NCBI RefSeq assembly: GCF_023498005.1
Contig: NZ_CP097289.1
Coordinates: 868,001 to 932,000 of the forward strand
Reading direction: 5' to 3'
From: Streptomyces durmitorensis
GTDB lineage: Bacteria > Actinomycetota > Actinomycetes > Streptomycetales > Streptomycetaceae
DNA length: 64,000 bases
Shown here: piece after piece, positions 52,366-59,733 of the stretch
Numbering within the stretch: position 1 is the first letter of the stretch
Layout of the letters: every line of letters begins with the position of its first letter
Notes under the pieces: generated by a model
What the model saw: only the letters and a program-made list of their open reading frames with translations
The model's database searches: none
What the model was told of the DNA's origin: nothing
Position numbers and translations under genes: made by a program

Positions 52366-52521
52366 CTATTCGGTCGGGCTCTCCGGCGGCGGGTCCGGCT
52401 CCAGGAAGAGGCCCTCGTAGGAGGGCTGCGGCTGGGGTTCGGCGAGGCCGAGTTTGACGAGGCTGGGCATGTCGCCTGCCGAGTCGTCGAGGCGGCGGTC
52501 CATCGGGCGGGGTTCAGGCAC
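52366..52521 (-). CDS. small Pro-rich phage protein at the end of the late operon
   Basis: This 51-residue frame opens with GTG five bases after GGAG, 16 bp downstream of the preceding stop. It reads PMDRRLDDSAGDMPSLVKLGL, then a Pro/Glu-rich tail. It has no recognised family. A longer frame exists but runs antiparallel to no known domain and overlaps the coiled-coil gene. Confidence 0.5.
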   Translation of the reverse strand: MPEPRPMDRRLDDSAGDMPSLVKLGLAEPQPQPSYEGLFLEPDPPPESPTE

Positions 52522-52537
52522 GGGAACTCCAGTTCGC

Positions 52538-52891
52538 TCAGCCGTCGATGTGGTGAATGTACTTGCGGGCCCTCTCCGACATCGGATCCTGCGCAGGCGG
52601 CTCCAGCCCGGTCCCGCGGATGTAGCCGACGAGGCCGCGGACCCGGTTGAGGAGCCAGCCGATGGCTTCGTCCTGCTCGCTGATCCGCTCCCGCTGCCGC
52701 TCGGCCTCGGCCTCCCGCACCTGGATGCGGTGCTCCAGGCGCTCGATGGCCTTGCCCTGCTGGTCTGTGATGGCGGTGAAGTCGTCCCGCTTCTCCTGCC
52801 GCGGTGTCCTGCGTGCCGACCGTGCAGCCCACAAGCCGCACAGTGCGGTGAGTACGGACACCACAACGGAGGAGATCACCTCAGGACTCAT
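52538..52891 (-). CDS. membrane-anchored coiled-coil protein of the lysis region
   Basis: This 117-residue protein has an N-terminal TM helix (about 3-22, PEVISSVVVSVLTALCGLWAA) and a long heptad helix (about 30-85, ITDQQGKAIERLEHRIQVREAEAERQRE). This N-anchored, coiled-coil layout recalls spanin-like or holin-accessory proteins of phage lysis cassettes. The ATG at 52891 overlaps the preceding gene by 11 bp. Assigned by position and topology only. Confidence 0.6.
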   Translation of the reverse strand: MSPEVISSVVVSVLTALCGLWAARSARRTPRQEKRDDFTAITDQQGKAIERLEHRIQVREAEAERQRERISEQDEAIGWLLNRVRGLVGYIRGTGLEPPAQDPMSERARKYIHHIDG

Positions 52892-53318
52892 AGGGCGGCC
52901 CCACTCTCTTGGACCGCGGCGGTTCACGCCACCCGGCCACGACTATCACCGGTACGGCGATCACCACCCAGATTGCTGCCGCGACCCAGCCGCGCGGGAA
53001 GGTGCCCAGCGGCCACCACGACAGCAGGTAAGAGGACATCCACGGGATGACGATCAGGACCAGGGCTACGAACCCTGGCGCGTCACGGCCCTGCGGAAGG
53101 AATGCGCACACGATCGCGGCAAGGCCCGTTCCAATCCACAGGGCAGCCCACGCGTCCAGTGGCATGAGGTTGAGGAGTAGCTGCAGGCCACGCTGGTCCG
53201 GCTGCGGAGTGATGAGCTGCCCGTACCCGTACAGGGACCACACCGTGCCGTAGGACAGGAGGATTACGCCGCGGCGCCCCAGCACTCTGGCGAGCCGCCG
53301 CAGCACACGGCACCGCAC
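52881..53318 (-). CDS. small integral membrane protein of the lysis region
   Basis: This 145-residue protein has four hydrophobic segments (about 18-34, 55-75, 82-100, 108-130) and basic ends. The frame opens with GTG immediately after the holin stop (TAAGTG); internal GTGs could also serve and no clear ribosome binding site helps. A second holin or antiholin is possible. It is contiguous with the other lysis genes. Confidence 0.6.
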   Translation of the reverse strand: MRCRVLRRLARVLGRRGVILLSYGTVWSLYGYGQLITPQPDQRGLQLLLNLMPLDAWAALWIGTGLAAIVCAFLPQGRDAPGFVALVLIVIPWMSSYLLSWWPLGTFPRGWVAAAIWVVIAVPVIVVAGWREPPRSKRVGPPYES

Positions 53319-53654
53319 TTAGACTGCCGCGGTCTTAGCCGGGGAGACCTGTCCACGGGTGAGCAGGCCAAGCACGGCGAGCACGGCAGCATTGAGGGCG
53401 CCGACGGTTTCGGCGGACACGTCGAGGCCGTAGGCGGCGAGCAGTGCGACGACCGCGGCGACGAGGCCGGTGAACGCCGCGGGGGCGATCGGGCGGGTGA
53501 TGGCTGCGGTGGCCGCGGCGAACACTGCGGAGATGACGGCAACGATGGCGCCTGCCTGCTCGGCGGAGAGGCCGAACTGGAAGCTGACCAGGAGGGACAG
53601 GCCTGCGCTGACGGTGGCGATGATGAGAGCGGGCTCTCTGCCGAAGACCTTCAT
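53319..53654 (-). CDS. holin-like membrane protein
   Basis: This 111-residue protein has three or four TM segments (EPALIIATVSAGLSLLVSFQFG, AGAIVAVISAVFAAATAAI, AFTGLVAAVVALLAAYG, ETVGALNAAVLAVLGLL). Size, topology and position directly after the amidase gene match phage holins. Order on the minus strand is amidase (59-bp gap), this gene, then two more membrane proteins. Confidence 0.7.
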   Translation of the reverse strand: MKVFGREPALIIATVSAGLSLLVSFQFGLSAEQAGAIVAVISAVFAAATAAITRPIAPAAFTGLVAAVVALLAAYGLDVSAETVGALNAAVLAVLGLLTRGQVSPAKTAAV

Positions 53655-53713
53655 GACGTTCTCGCTTCCCGTTCGGCGAGCCAGCGCCGGACGATGTGAT
53701 GGTGGTGGCTGGT

Positions 53714-54520
53714 TCAGACGTTGGGGACGCGGAGCTCGTCCCAGGTGGTTTTGCCGGGCGGCCACTTGGCTGCGGCGCCGCTGTATCCGCACATCCGCTG
53801 CCAGGCTTCGTAGGAGTCGACGTCGGCCTGGCCGAGCGTCTTGCCGGGCCCGACCTGGTAGCGCCCGCAGCCGACGGCGACAAGGCGCTTCCTCATCGCG
53901 GTGAAGATCGGGGACACCTTGCCGAGGGCGGGCTTCCCGGCCTTCATGAAGAAGCTGGAGCCGGGGAAGGGCTCGTACTTTGGTGTGCCGGGTCCGGGCT
54001 TGGGCGGTGTGCTGCCGCCGGGGCGGGGTGCGCCCTTCTGTACCCAGGCGTAGAGGGGGCCGCCGGGGCAGGCGGTGGCGTAGCCGTCCCGGTGCCCCTT
54101 GACCTCGCTGCCAGCGCCGTTCTTGCGGAGGAGTTCGATGCCGTCGCGGAGCGCGTGGAGCATCGGATCGTTCGGTTCGGTCAGGCCCTTCGAGCCGAGG
54201 AGGCCAAGGATCGCGTAGTGCGCGACGTTCAGCGACTGGTTGCCGTTGGCGCCGGTCCGCCTGCGCAGGCCGCGGCCCTCCATCAGGTAGCCGTGGGGGC
54301 AGGCGGCGTAGTTGTAGGCGACGTCGCTGTAGCCCTCGGCGGTGTTCGCCAGGTGCGCCTTGCGGATGGCCTTCCACAGGGCGATGCACTTGTCGTGGTC
54401 AGTGAGGAGCGTCGTGCTGACGGTGGTGCCCTCGTAGTGGACCTTGACGCCCTTGGTGGAGGACTGTGCTGGTGCGGCGGAGGTGGGCCAGCCGAGCTGG
54501 GCGCGGGTGATCAGCTTCAA
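53714..54520 (-). CDS. endolysin: N-acetylmuramoyl-L-alanine amidase with C-terminal peptidoglycan-binding domain
   Basis: This 268-residue protein has an amidase_2/PGRP catalytic domain (about 20-165) with zinc ligands His28 (KVHYEG), the His in KGHRDG and the Cys in TACPGG. A Pro-rich linker follows, then a C-terminal domain (about 190-265, KAGKPALGKVSPIFTAMRKRLVAVG, WQRMCGYSG) typical of actinophage endolysins. It cleaves the amide between MurNAc and the stem peptide. Confidence 0.88.
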   Translation of the reverse strand: MKLITRAQLGWPTSAAPAQSSTKGVKVHYEGTTVSTTLLTDHDKCIALWKAIRKAHLANTAEGYSDVAYNYAACPHGYLMEGRGLRRRTGANGNQSLNVAHYAILGLLGSKGLTEPNDPMLHALRDGIELLRKNGAGSEVKGHRDGYATACPGGPLYAWVQKGAPRPGGSTPPKPGPGTPKYEPFPGSSFFMKAGKPALGKVSPIFTAMRKRLVAVGCGRYQVGPGKTLGQADVDSYEAWQRMCGYSGAAAKWPPGKTTWDELRVPNV

Positions 54521-54532
54521 GGGGTGCCCCTT

Positions 54533-54964
54533 CTAGTAGTCCCAGGTCGTGCCGACGAATTGGGCGTGCTCGACAGCCCAGGGCTCGTGGTGGTCGTGCC
54601 AGACTTCGACGCCGACGGGCTGGTTGGCCTCGCCGTGGAAGCACCAGCTCGTGGTCTCCCAGCTGCGACCTGGCGTGACGGGATGGTCGGCGGCCCCGGT
54701 GTCGTCACGTTCGCCGTGCGGGTCGCGAATGAACCGGGACATGAACTGCCGCTGCCGCAGATCACCTTCGGGCACGACGAGGGCGGCCCAGCGCAGGTTG
54801 CGGGACCAGATGAAGTCGCCGTCGAAAGGCGGCATGATCAGGCTGAGCTTGCGGGCCATGGAGCGGTCGTTCGTGATGACCCGCTCGAACGTGACGAGCG
54901 TCCACGTCTCCGGTGGGACGATCTGTGGCTTGTCGCCGCGGTACAGCTTGCACACGGTGGCCAT
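54533..54964 (-). CDS. phage minor structural protein (unknown)
   Basis: This 143-residue protein has MATVCKLYRGDKPQIVPPETW at the start, WSRNLRWAALVVPEGDLRQRQ mid-way and an aromatic C-terminus (WHDHHEPWAVEHAQ). GGAGGC just upstream selects the ATG at 54964. It lies between the putative receptor-binding region and the endolysin, 12 bp before the latter. No known domain; a virion decoration or host-contact role is guesswork. Confidence 0.6.
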   Translation of the reverse strand: MATVCKLYRGDKPQIVPPETWTLVTFERVITNDRSMARKLSLIMPPFDGDFIWSRNLRWAALVVPEGDLRQRQFMSRFIRDPHGERDDTGAADHPVTPGRSWETTSWCFHGEANQPVGVEVWHDHHEPWAVEHAQFVGTTWDY

Positions 54965-54980
54965 GGCGCCTCCGAACATG

Positions 54981-55002
54981 AAAAGAGCCCCGATCGCGGG
55001 GC
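54981..55002 (-). terminator. intrinsic terminator/attenuator within the late operon
   Basis: On the minus strand GCCCCG-CGAT-CGGGGC is followed at once by TCTTTT. This is a classical hairpin plus U-tract in the 62-bp gap before the 143-residue protein gene. It would lower expression of the lysis genes relative to tail genes. Confidence 0.7.
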
Positions 55003-55026
55003 GTGGCGATTGCGCGTTCGGGCTGG

Positions 55027-55656
55027 TCAGAGGCTGACGATGACGCCGTTGAAGCCGATCCACGGGGGTTTCACGGAGGAGCCGGTGCCGTAGACCTGCA
55101 GATAGCCGTCCGTCTGCACGTCGAGCTTCAAGGCGATGCGATCGGAGGCAATGTCCGAGCACGGTATGAGCACCGTGCGAAGGGTGGACGGACGTACCAC
55201 GGACGGCAGAGCCAACGAGTTGATGACGTAGCTGCCCGCCGGTGTCGACGGCCAGGAGGAGCGTCCGACCGCGCCACGGAGCTGAAGCGACTCCTCACCA
55301 GAGATGTTGAGCAGTCGGTACTGCAACGTCCCGTTGCTGTTGCCGTTCTGCTGGAAGCCGGACGCGACAGAGATCGTTGTCCAGGCGGAGGCGCCCGTAG
55401 AGACGGCCACCCAGCCCGAACCGTCGTACACATCCAGGCGGTTCACGTCCTGAAGCCAGGTCTGCATCCCCTCAACGGGTGCCGCAGCACCTGTCAGGGT
55501 CGCCGAGCGCGCCGAAGCAGAAGCAAAGCGCATGCCTCCGCGCTGGGCAAGCGCGTTGACGATGTCCTTGGCCAGCTTCCCGGCGTCGGGAGCGTCGGTG
55601 AGGGCGGCGATCTGGACGCCCTGCCCGTAGTCGTCCGTGATGGGCACGCGGGTCAC
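55027..55656 (-). CDS. phage tail-tip/minor tail protein
   Basis: This 209-residue, beta-rich protein has an N-terminal helix (DAGKLAKDIVNALAQRGGMRFAS), a central region LDVYDGSGWVAVS and Ser/Gly-rich strands. The composition (Ser, Thr, Gly, Val; few charges) is that of tail-fibre or baseplate appendages. It is the last gene before the internal terminator. Host-recognition function is inferred from position. Confidence 0.65.
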   Translation of the reverse strand: MTRVPITDDYGQGVQIAALTDAPDAGKLAKDIVNALAQRGGMRFASASARSATLTGAAAPVEGMQTWLQDVNRLDVYDGSGWVAVSTGASAWTTISVASGFQQNGNSNGTLQYRLLNISGEESLQLRGAVGRSSWPSTPAGSYVINSLALPSVVRPSTLRTVLIPCSDIASDRIALKLDVQTDGYLQVYGTGSSVKPPWIGFNGVIVSL

Positions 55657-55659
55657 TCC

Positions 55660-56403
55660 TTATGCGATGCGGGTCAGGCGGAGCCAGGAATCGGTGTAGA
55701 CGGTGGTGGCTGTGGCACCGGTGTTTCCCTGTGACCACTGAAGGGCGTAGGTGCCGCCCGTGCCCTGCACGCGCAGCGTCCCGGCGATCAGGACGCTGTA
55801 CTCGCCCGCGGCGCTGGTGGTGCCGCTGAAATTTCGGGGCTGCGCCACGTCGTTGGTCTCGGTGCGGATGCTGTAGCCGTTGGTGGACTGGGCGGTGGTA
55901 CCCAGCCCTGCACCGTGACCGGTCCACTCGCCGAGCGCCCCGGCCGGGGTCGTCCAGTCGATGGTGATGTCAAGGTCGACCAGGGCCGAGTACTTGATCC
56001 AGCCGTCGACCGTGTAGATAGCGTTCGCCGCTACCTCGAACGTGAGGTGCGGGTCGTCGGCGGGTGTGGCGTTGTTGGTGCGTGAAGTGTCGGCCGCCTT
56101 CAGGGCGACGCGCGTCTGCCCGATACCGAGGTCGGCGGTGGCGGTACGGCCGGTGGCCAGCCAGTTCCCTGACGAAGACTGGGAGATCACCACCAGGTCG
56201 CCGACGACCGGCTGAACGTAGGTCTCCAGGCAGCGCACCGTGATGCCGTCCGCGGTGAGGATCGTTCCGTCTCCGTTGACGGTCTGGACGGTAGCGAGCC
56301 GCCAGTCCGCGCCGCGCACGCTGGTCGCGGTGGCTCCTGCGGATACGGCCTGCTGCTGGAGTGCGTCGGCGAGCTTGCGGACGGTGCCGAAGGATTCCTT
56401 CAC
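55660..56403 (-). CDS. phage tail protein, beta-rich
   Basis: This 247-residue protein has an N-terminal helix (KESFGTVRKLADALQQQAVSAG), an OB-like strand region (VQPVVGDLVVISQSSSGNWLATGR), then a jelly-roll-like domain with repeated YSVLIAGTLRVQ/YALQWSQG strands. The GTG overlaps the upstream stop as GTGA (56400-56403). The VVGDLV part resembles linkers of baseplate-hub proteins. Exact virion position unknown. Confidence 0.65.
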   Translation of the reverse strand: MKESFGTVRKLADALQQQAVSAGATATSVRGADWRLATVQTVNGDGTILTADGITVRCLETYVQPVVGDLVVISQSSSGNWLATGRTATADLGIGQTRVALKAADTSRTNNATPADDPHLTFEVAANAIYTVDGWIKYSALVDLDITIDWTTPAGALGEWTGHGAGLGTTAQSTNGYSIRTETNDVAQPRNFSGTTSAAGEYSVLIAGTLRVQGTGGTYALQWSQGNTGATATTVYTDSWLRLTRIA

Positions 56404-57491
56404 GAGTCCTCCTTCGCCGCGATCGTGGTGATCGGGAAGTCGCCGCCGGTGTCCAACGGCACGGAGAAGCTCTGGACTTGATGCAGCTCGCGGGTTCCGT
56501 CGGGGTGGATGACGCGGATGACGTCGCCGCACTCCAGCGCGGGATTGGGCAGCGCGGAGAAGTCGCCGCTCGCGTTGGGCGCCTTCCCGGCGATCAGCTT
56601 CAGGTTGGCGGCCTGAGCGCACGCGTTGACGGTGATCAGCGTGCTAGAGCTATAGAAGTCCGGGCGCCTTCCGAACGGACCACCCCAGTACGTCGGCGAG
56701 TTGACGTCGTTGTCGGTGGCTAGGTACTCGACGGGGGCGACGTTCTCCTCCGTGTTCTCGCCGCGGGCCAAGACGCCGTTGTGGACCTTGTCGGCGCTCA
56801 TTCCGCGGCTTCCCTGCACGTACACGCCGCCCTCTTTGGCGGCGACTTCCCAGACCGCGGGTGTTGCCAAGAGTTCTGGCAACGCTGCGATGACGAAGAC
56901 CCCGTCCGCATTCGTGTAGCACTCGGCTCCGGCCGCGGCCACGATCTCCTGCACGCCCGCCCACGGATCAGCTTCGACGTCGAAGGTGCGGGCGCCGATC
57001 GGGGTGTCGACGATAAGGCTGATGACGTCGGCGTCCGGCAGGGAGCGCTGGATGAGTGCGGAGGCGGCGCCGACGACGGTCCCGGTGGCCTTGTACGGCT
57101 CGGTGAATTTGTCGTCGGTGACGCACGCCTCGAGGCTTTTGCCCGTCAGCGTGACCGGGCCGTCCGAGGGGTCGCCGTCGACGCTGTCGAGTCGGAACAC
57201 ACCGACGGGGACGAGCTCTTGGGAGCCGTCGCCGTAGCTGACACCGCGGGCGATCCGCAGCCGCGCCCCGTCGGTTGCCAGCTGGTCGGTAGGGGTCCGG
57301 GGGATCAGCGAGACGTCCGCCGAGGTGACGGTGCAGGTGCGGCGGATCGTCTGCCCGCGGTCCACCGGCACCGAGCCACCGGTGTGCTCGAGCGTGACCA
57401 CACTGCCGTCGGCCTTGAAGAGTTTGACCTCGGTGACCGGGGTGTGGGATTCACCAAGGCGCGGCAGGAAGCGGTCGGTGACGGGGTACAC
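56400..57491 (-). CDS. phage tail protein (DUF5047-like)
   Basis: This 363-residue protein resembles actinophage DUF5047 tail proteins. It opens VYPVTDRFLPRLGESHTPVTEVKLF, has VTLTGKSLEACVTDDKF in the middle and a baseplate-hub-like C-terminal half (VYVQGSRGMS, ALECGDVIRVIHPDGTRELHQVQSF). The frame starts with GTG at 57491, 4 bp after the previous stop and just past GGATGGGG. A distal tail or hub role fits its place after the long tail protein. Confidence 0.7.
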   Translation of the reverse strand: MYPVTDRFLPRLGESHTPVTEVKLFKADGSVVTLEHTGGSVPVDRGQTIRRTCTVTSADVSLIPRTPTDQLATDGARLRIARGVSYGDGSQELVPVGVFRLDSVDGDPSDGPVTLTGKSLEACVTDDKFTEPYKATGTVVGAASALIQRSLPDADVISLIVDTPIGARTFDVEADPWAGVQEIVAAAGAECYTNADGVFVIAALPELLATPAVWEVAAKEGGVYVQGSRGMSADKVHNGVLARGENTEENVAPVEYLATDNDVNSPTYWGGPFGRRPDFYSSSTLITVNACAQAANLKLIAGKAPNASGDFSALPNPALECGDVIRVIHPDGTRELHQVQSFSVPLDTGGDFPITTIAAKEDS

Positions 57492-57495
57492 GGCG

Positions 57496-59730
57496 TCACC
57501 CCATCCGGCGGTCGAGGAGGACGTCCTCCCAGGTGGCATACACGGGAAGCAGATCCGCCCAGGTGTCGAATTCGGCGAGTACGTCCTGCCAGGTGCGGCC
57601 CGCAGATCCGCTGAGCCCGGTCGTGACGGGCATGTCGGTCTGGGTGAGGGGCAGCGTCCAGGCCCGCCAGAGTTCCATTGCGGTGCCGCCGACGCGGGCC
57701 TCCGTGGCTTGGGCGACGCTGACGTAGCTGTCGTCGACGCCCATGCCGGGGACGGCCTGCCATAGCAGGACGTTCCCCGAGTCCAAGAGCCAGTGCAGCG
57801 CCTTGCGTTCGTCATCGGATCGCGTCCACAGGGTGAGGTCGCCTTCGAGGCCGCCTCGCGTATCGCTGAGAACCACCGCGTTGCGGCGGCCCTTGACCCG
57901 GTAGACGGACTGCTCGACGGGGCGCTGCCAGTCGGGCGGCTTCGAGATCATGAGCCGGATGTTGCGCTGCGGATTCCCTGGGTCTTTCAGCCAGGACAGG
58001 TTGGCGTCTCCGGCGGTGATGGTGACGGTGTCGGAGCTGCGGGTGCCGGGGGTGGTGGCCCCGTCTGGCCAGAGTTCGATCCGGTACGTCACGGGTACGC
58101 CGAGGGGTGCCTCATAGTCCTCGATGATCATCAGGTCGGAGGTGATGCGGGTCCGGTCGAGGAGGCCAGACGGCCCGCGCACGAGGGTGCGGAGGCCGTC
58201 GACCCCTTCGCGGTAGACGCTGATGGACTGACCGACAGCGAGTTCCCGCAGCGTCAGCGTGATGCTGGCGCTCTCCTCCACGACGGCCACTGCGGTGAGC
58301 GGCACGGCCAGCCACAGGGCCGCCACGTCGACATACATCGCCGAGCTGGTGGCGCCCGCCGTGACCGTGAGCTCGATGGCGCCCTGGGTGGCGGTGGCGG
58401 GGACGCTGGCGTCGGTCGCCATCGCGTACCAGCTGGCGCCGGGGAAGGTGTAGTTGATGCCTCCGGTGGTGCCCAGGTCCGCGTCTGCTGCCGAGTACCA
58501 GCGGACCTTGACGTTCACGGTCCACGAACCCGCGCCGAGCGTCGCGAGGACCTGCGCCCGGTAGCTGGTACCCACGCCTCCCGGCGCCGCGAACTTCGCC
58601 GAGCGCACAACGCTGGCCGTGGCCGTCGCTGACGTGATGGACAGGGAGTAGGAGCCGTCGAAGGCGACCTGGCCCCACGGCGTCGACCGGCTGATGACCG
58701 CCACCCCGGAGGGCCGCGTCCATCCGGCGACACCCTGCTCGAAGCTGCCGTCTGCATACGGGAGGACCGTTCCGGCCTGCAAGACCGGTGCGACCGCGAC
58801 GACCACGCCTTCGAGCCGCAGCACCTGCCCCGCGGAAGCTCCGTTGACGCCCGCCGCGACACCGCACGTCGCGGCGTTGGCAGGGGCGACAGCGGAGGCC
58901 CGCTGCCGGTACCAGCCGGAGCCTGGCATCGGCGAGACGAGAGTGGAGCGCGTGGCGCTGATCTGGTTGCCATTGACGTCGTAGTAGCGCAGCTCAATCC
59001 AGCAGTCCGCCAGCAGCGTCGGCGGGTTGAGGTAGGCGTAGGTCAGATAGTCGGTGCCCGGCGTGACAGCAGGCCGATCGGTCGAGACTGCGGCGGCGTT
59101 GCCTGCGCCGGTCGCGGTGACCGCGATGGTGTGGCCGCCCGCCAGGTAGTTGTCGACGGCCCAGGACGCGACGGGGACTTGCCGGGAGACGCCCGCGTTG
59201 ACCTCGGCCGTCCACCCGGCCACGTCGATCTCGGCGGACTCGGTACCGAACGCGAAGAGGTTGCCGGTCGTGCGGATCGGCAACCCCAAATAGACGTTCT
59301 CCCAGTACTGATTGACCAGCCCGGCAGCCGGGGTCGACGACAGGAGAACCTGCGCCTGTGTCGACCCCGCCGGCGCCATCCCGGCCACGCCGACCCGATG
59401 CCATCCGCTGGACGCTGCCGACGTGACGAGCGACCAGGTCACCGAGATTTCGGTGCTGGTCGCTGACAGCCAGCGGATCCCGATCCGCTCGGGAACCACT
59501 CCGGCCGCGTCCGCGAACGTCTGATAGACGGTTCCGGCGGTGACCGGGTAGGAGGAGACGGTGCGGGCCTGCATCTCCCCCGCCGCAACGGACTTGACGA
59601 CCAAGCAGCCGTCCCCGTTCCTCCCTCCCGTGCCCTTGGACAGAGTGGCGTTGAGCTTGCTCACCCAGCCGGAGGTGTTCGGGTCAACCGACTCGGTGGT
59701 TGCCGACAGGAGATTCCCGGGGATCGGCAT
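57496..59730 (-). CDS. large phage minor tail protein with repeated beta-sandwich (carbohydrate-binding-like) domains
   Basis: This 744-residue protein begins PIPGNLLSATTESVDPNTSGWV and has at least three similar modules of about 150-170 residues, each opening with a NL/YxxGSFE/TESxEx-GW pattern and closing with an AVxxT/VLRLEG strand. This is the layout of jelly-roll carbohydrate-binding modules. A final part (WPDGATTPGTRSSDTVTITAGD, VYRVKGRRNAVVLSD) resembles siphovirus distal-tail components. It directly follows the tape-measure gene and probably contacts the cell-surface glycan. Confidence 0.72.
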   Translation of the reverse strand: MPIPGNLLSATTESVDPNTSGWVSKLNATLSKGTGGRNGDGCLVVKSVAAGEMQARTVSSYPVTAGTVYQTFADAAGVVPERIGIRWLSATSTEISVTWSLVTSAASSGWHRVGVAGMAPAGSTQAQVLLSSTPAAGLVNQYWENVYLGLPIRTTGNLFAFGTESAEIDVAGWTAEVNAGVSRQVPVASWAVDNYLAGGHTIAVTATGAGNAAAVSTDRPAVTPGTDYLTYAYLNPPTLLADCWIELRYYDVNGNQISATRSTLVSPMPGSGWYRQRASAVAPANAATCGVAAGVNGASAGQVLRLEGVVVAVAPVLQAGTVLPYADGSFEQGVAGWTRPSGVAVISRSTPWGQVAFDGSYSLSITSATATASVVRSAKFAAPGGVGTSYRAQVLATLGAGSWTVNVKVRWYSAADADLGTTGGINYTFPGASWYAMATDASVPATATQGAIELTVTAGATSSAMYVDVAALWLAVPLTAVAVVEESASITLTLRELAVGQSISVYREGVDGLRTLVRGPSGLLDRTRITSDLMIIEDYEAPLGVPVTYRIELWPDGATTPGTRSSDTVTITAGDANLSWLKDPGNPQRNIRLMISKPPDWQRPVEQSVYRVKGRRNAVVLSDTRGGLEGDLTLWTRSDDERKALHWLLDSGNVLLWQAVPGMGVDDSYVSVAQATEARVGGTAMELWRAWTLPLTQTDMPVTTGLSGSAGRTWQDVLAEFDTWADLLPVYATWEDVLLDRRMG

Positions 59731-59733
59731 GTC

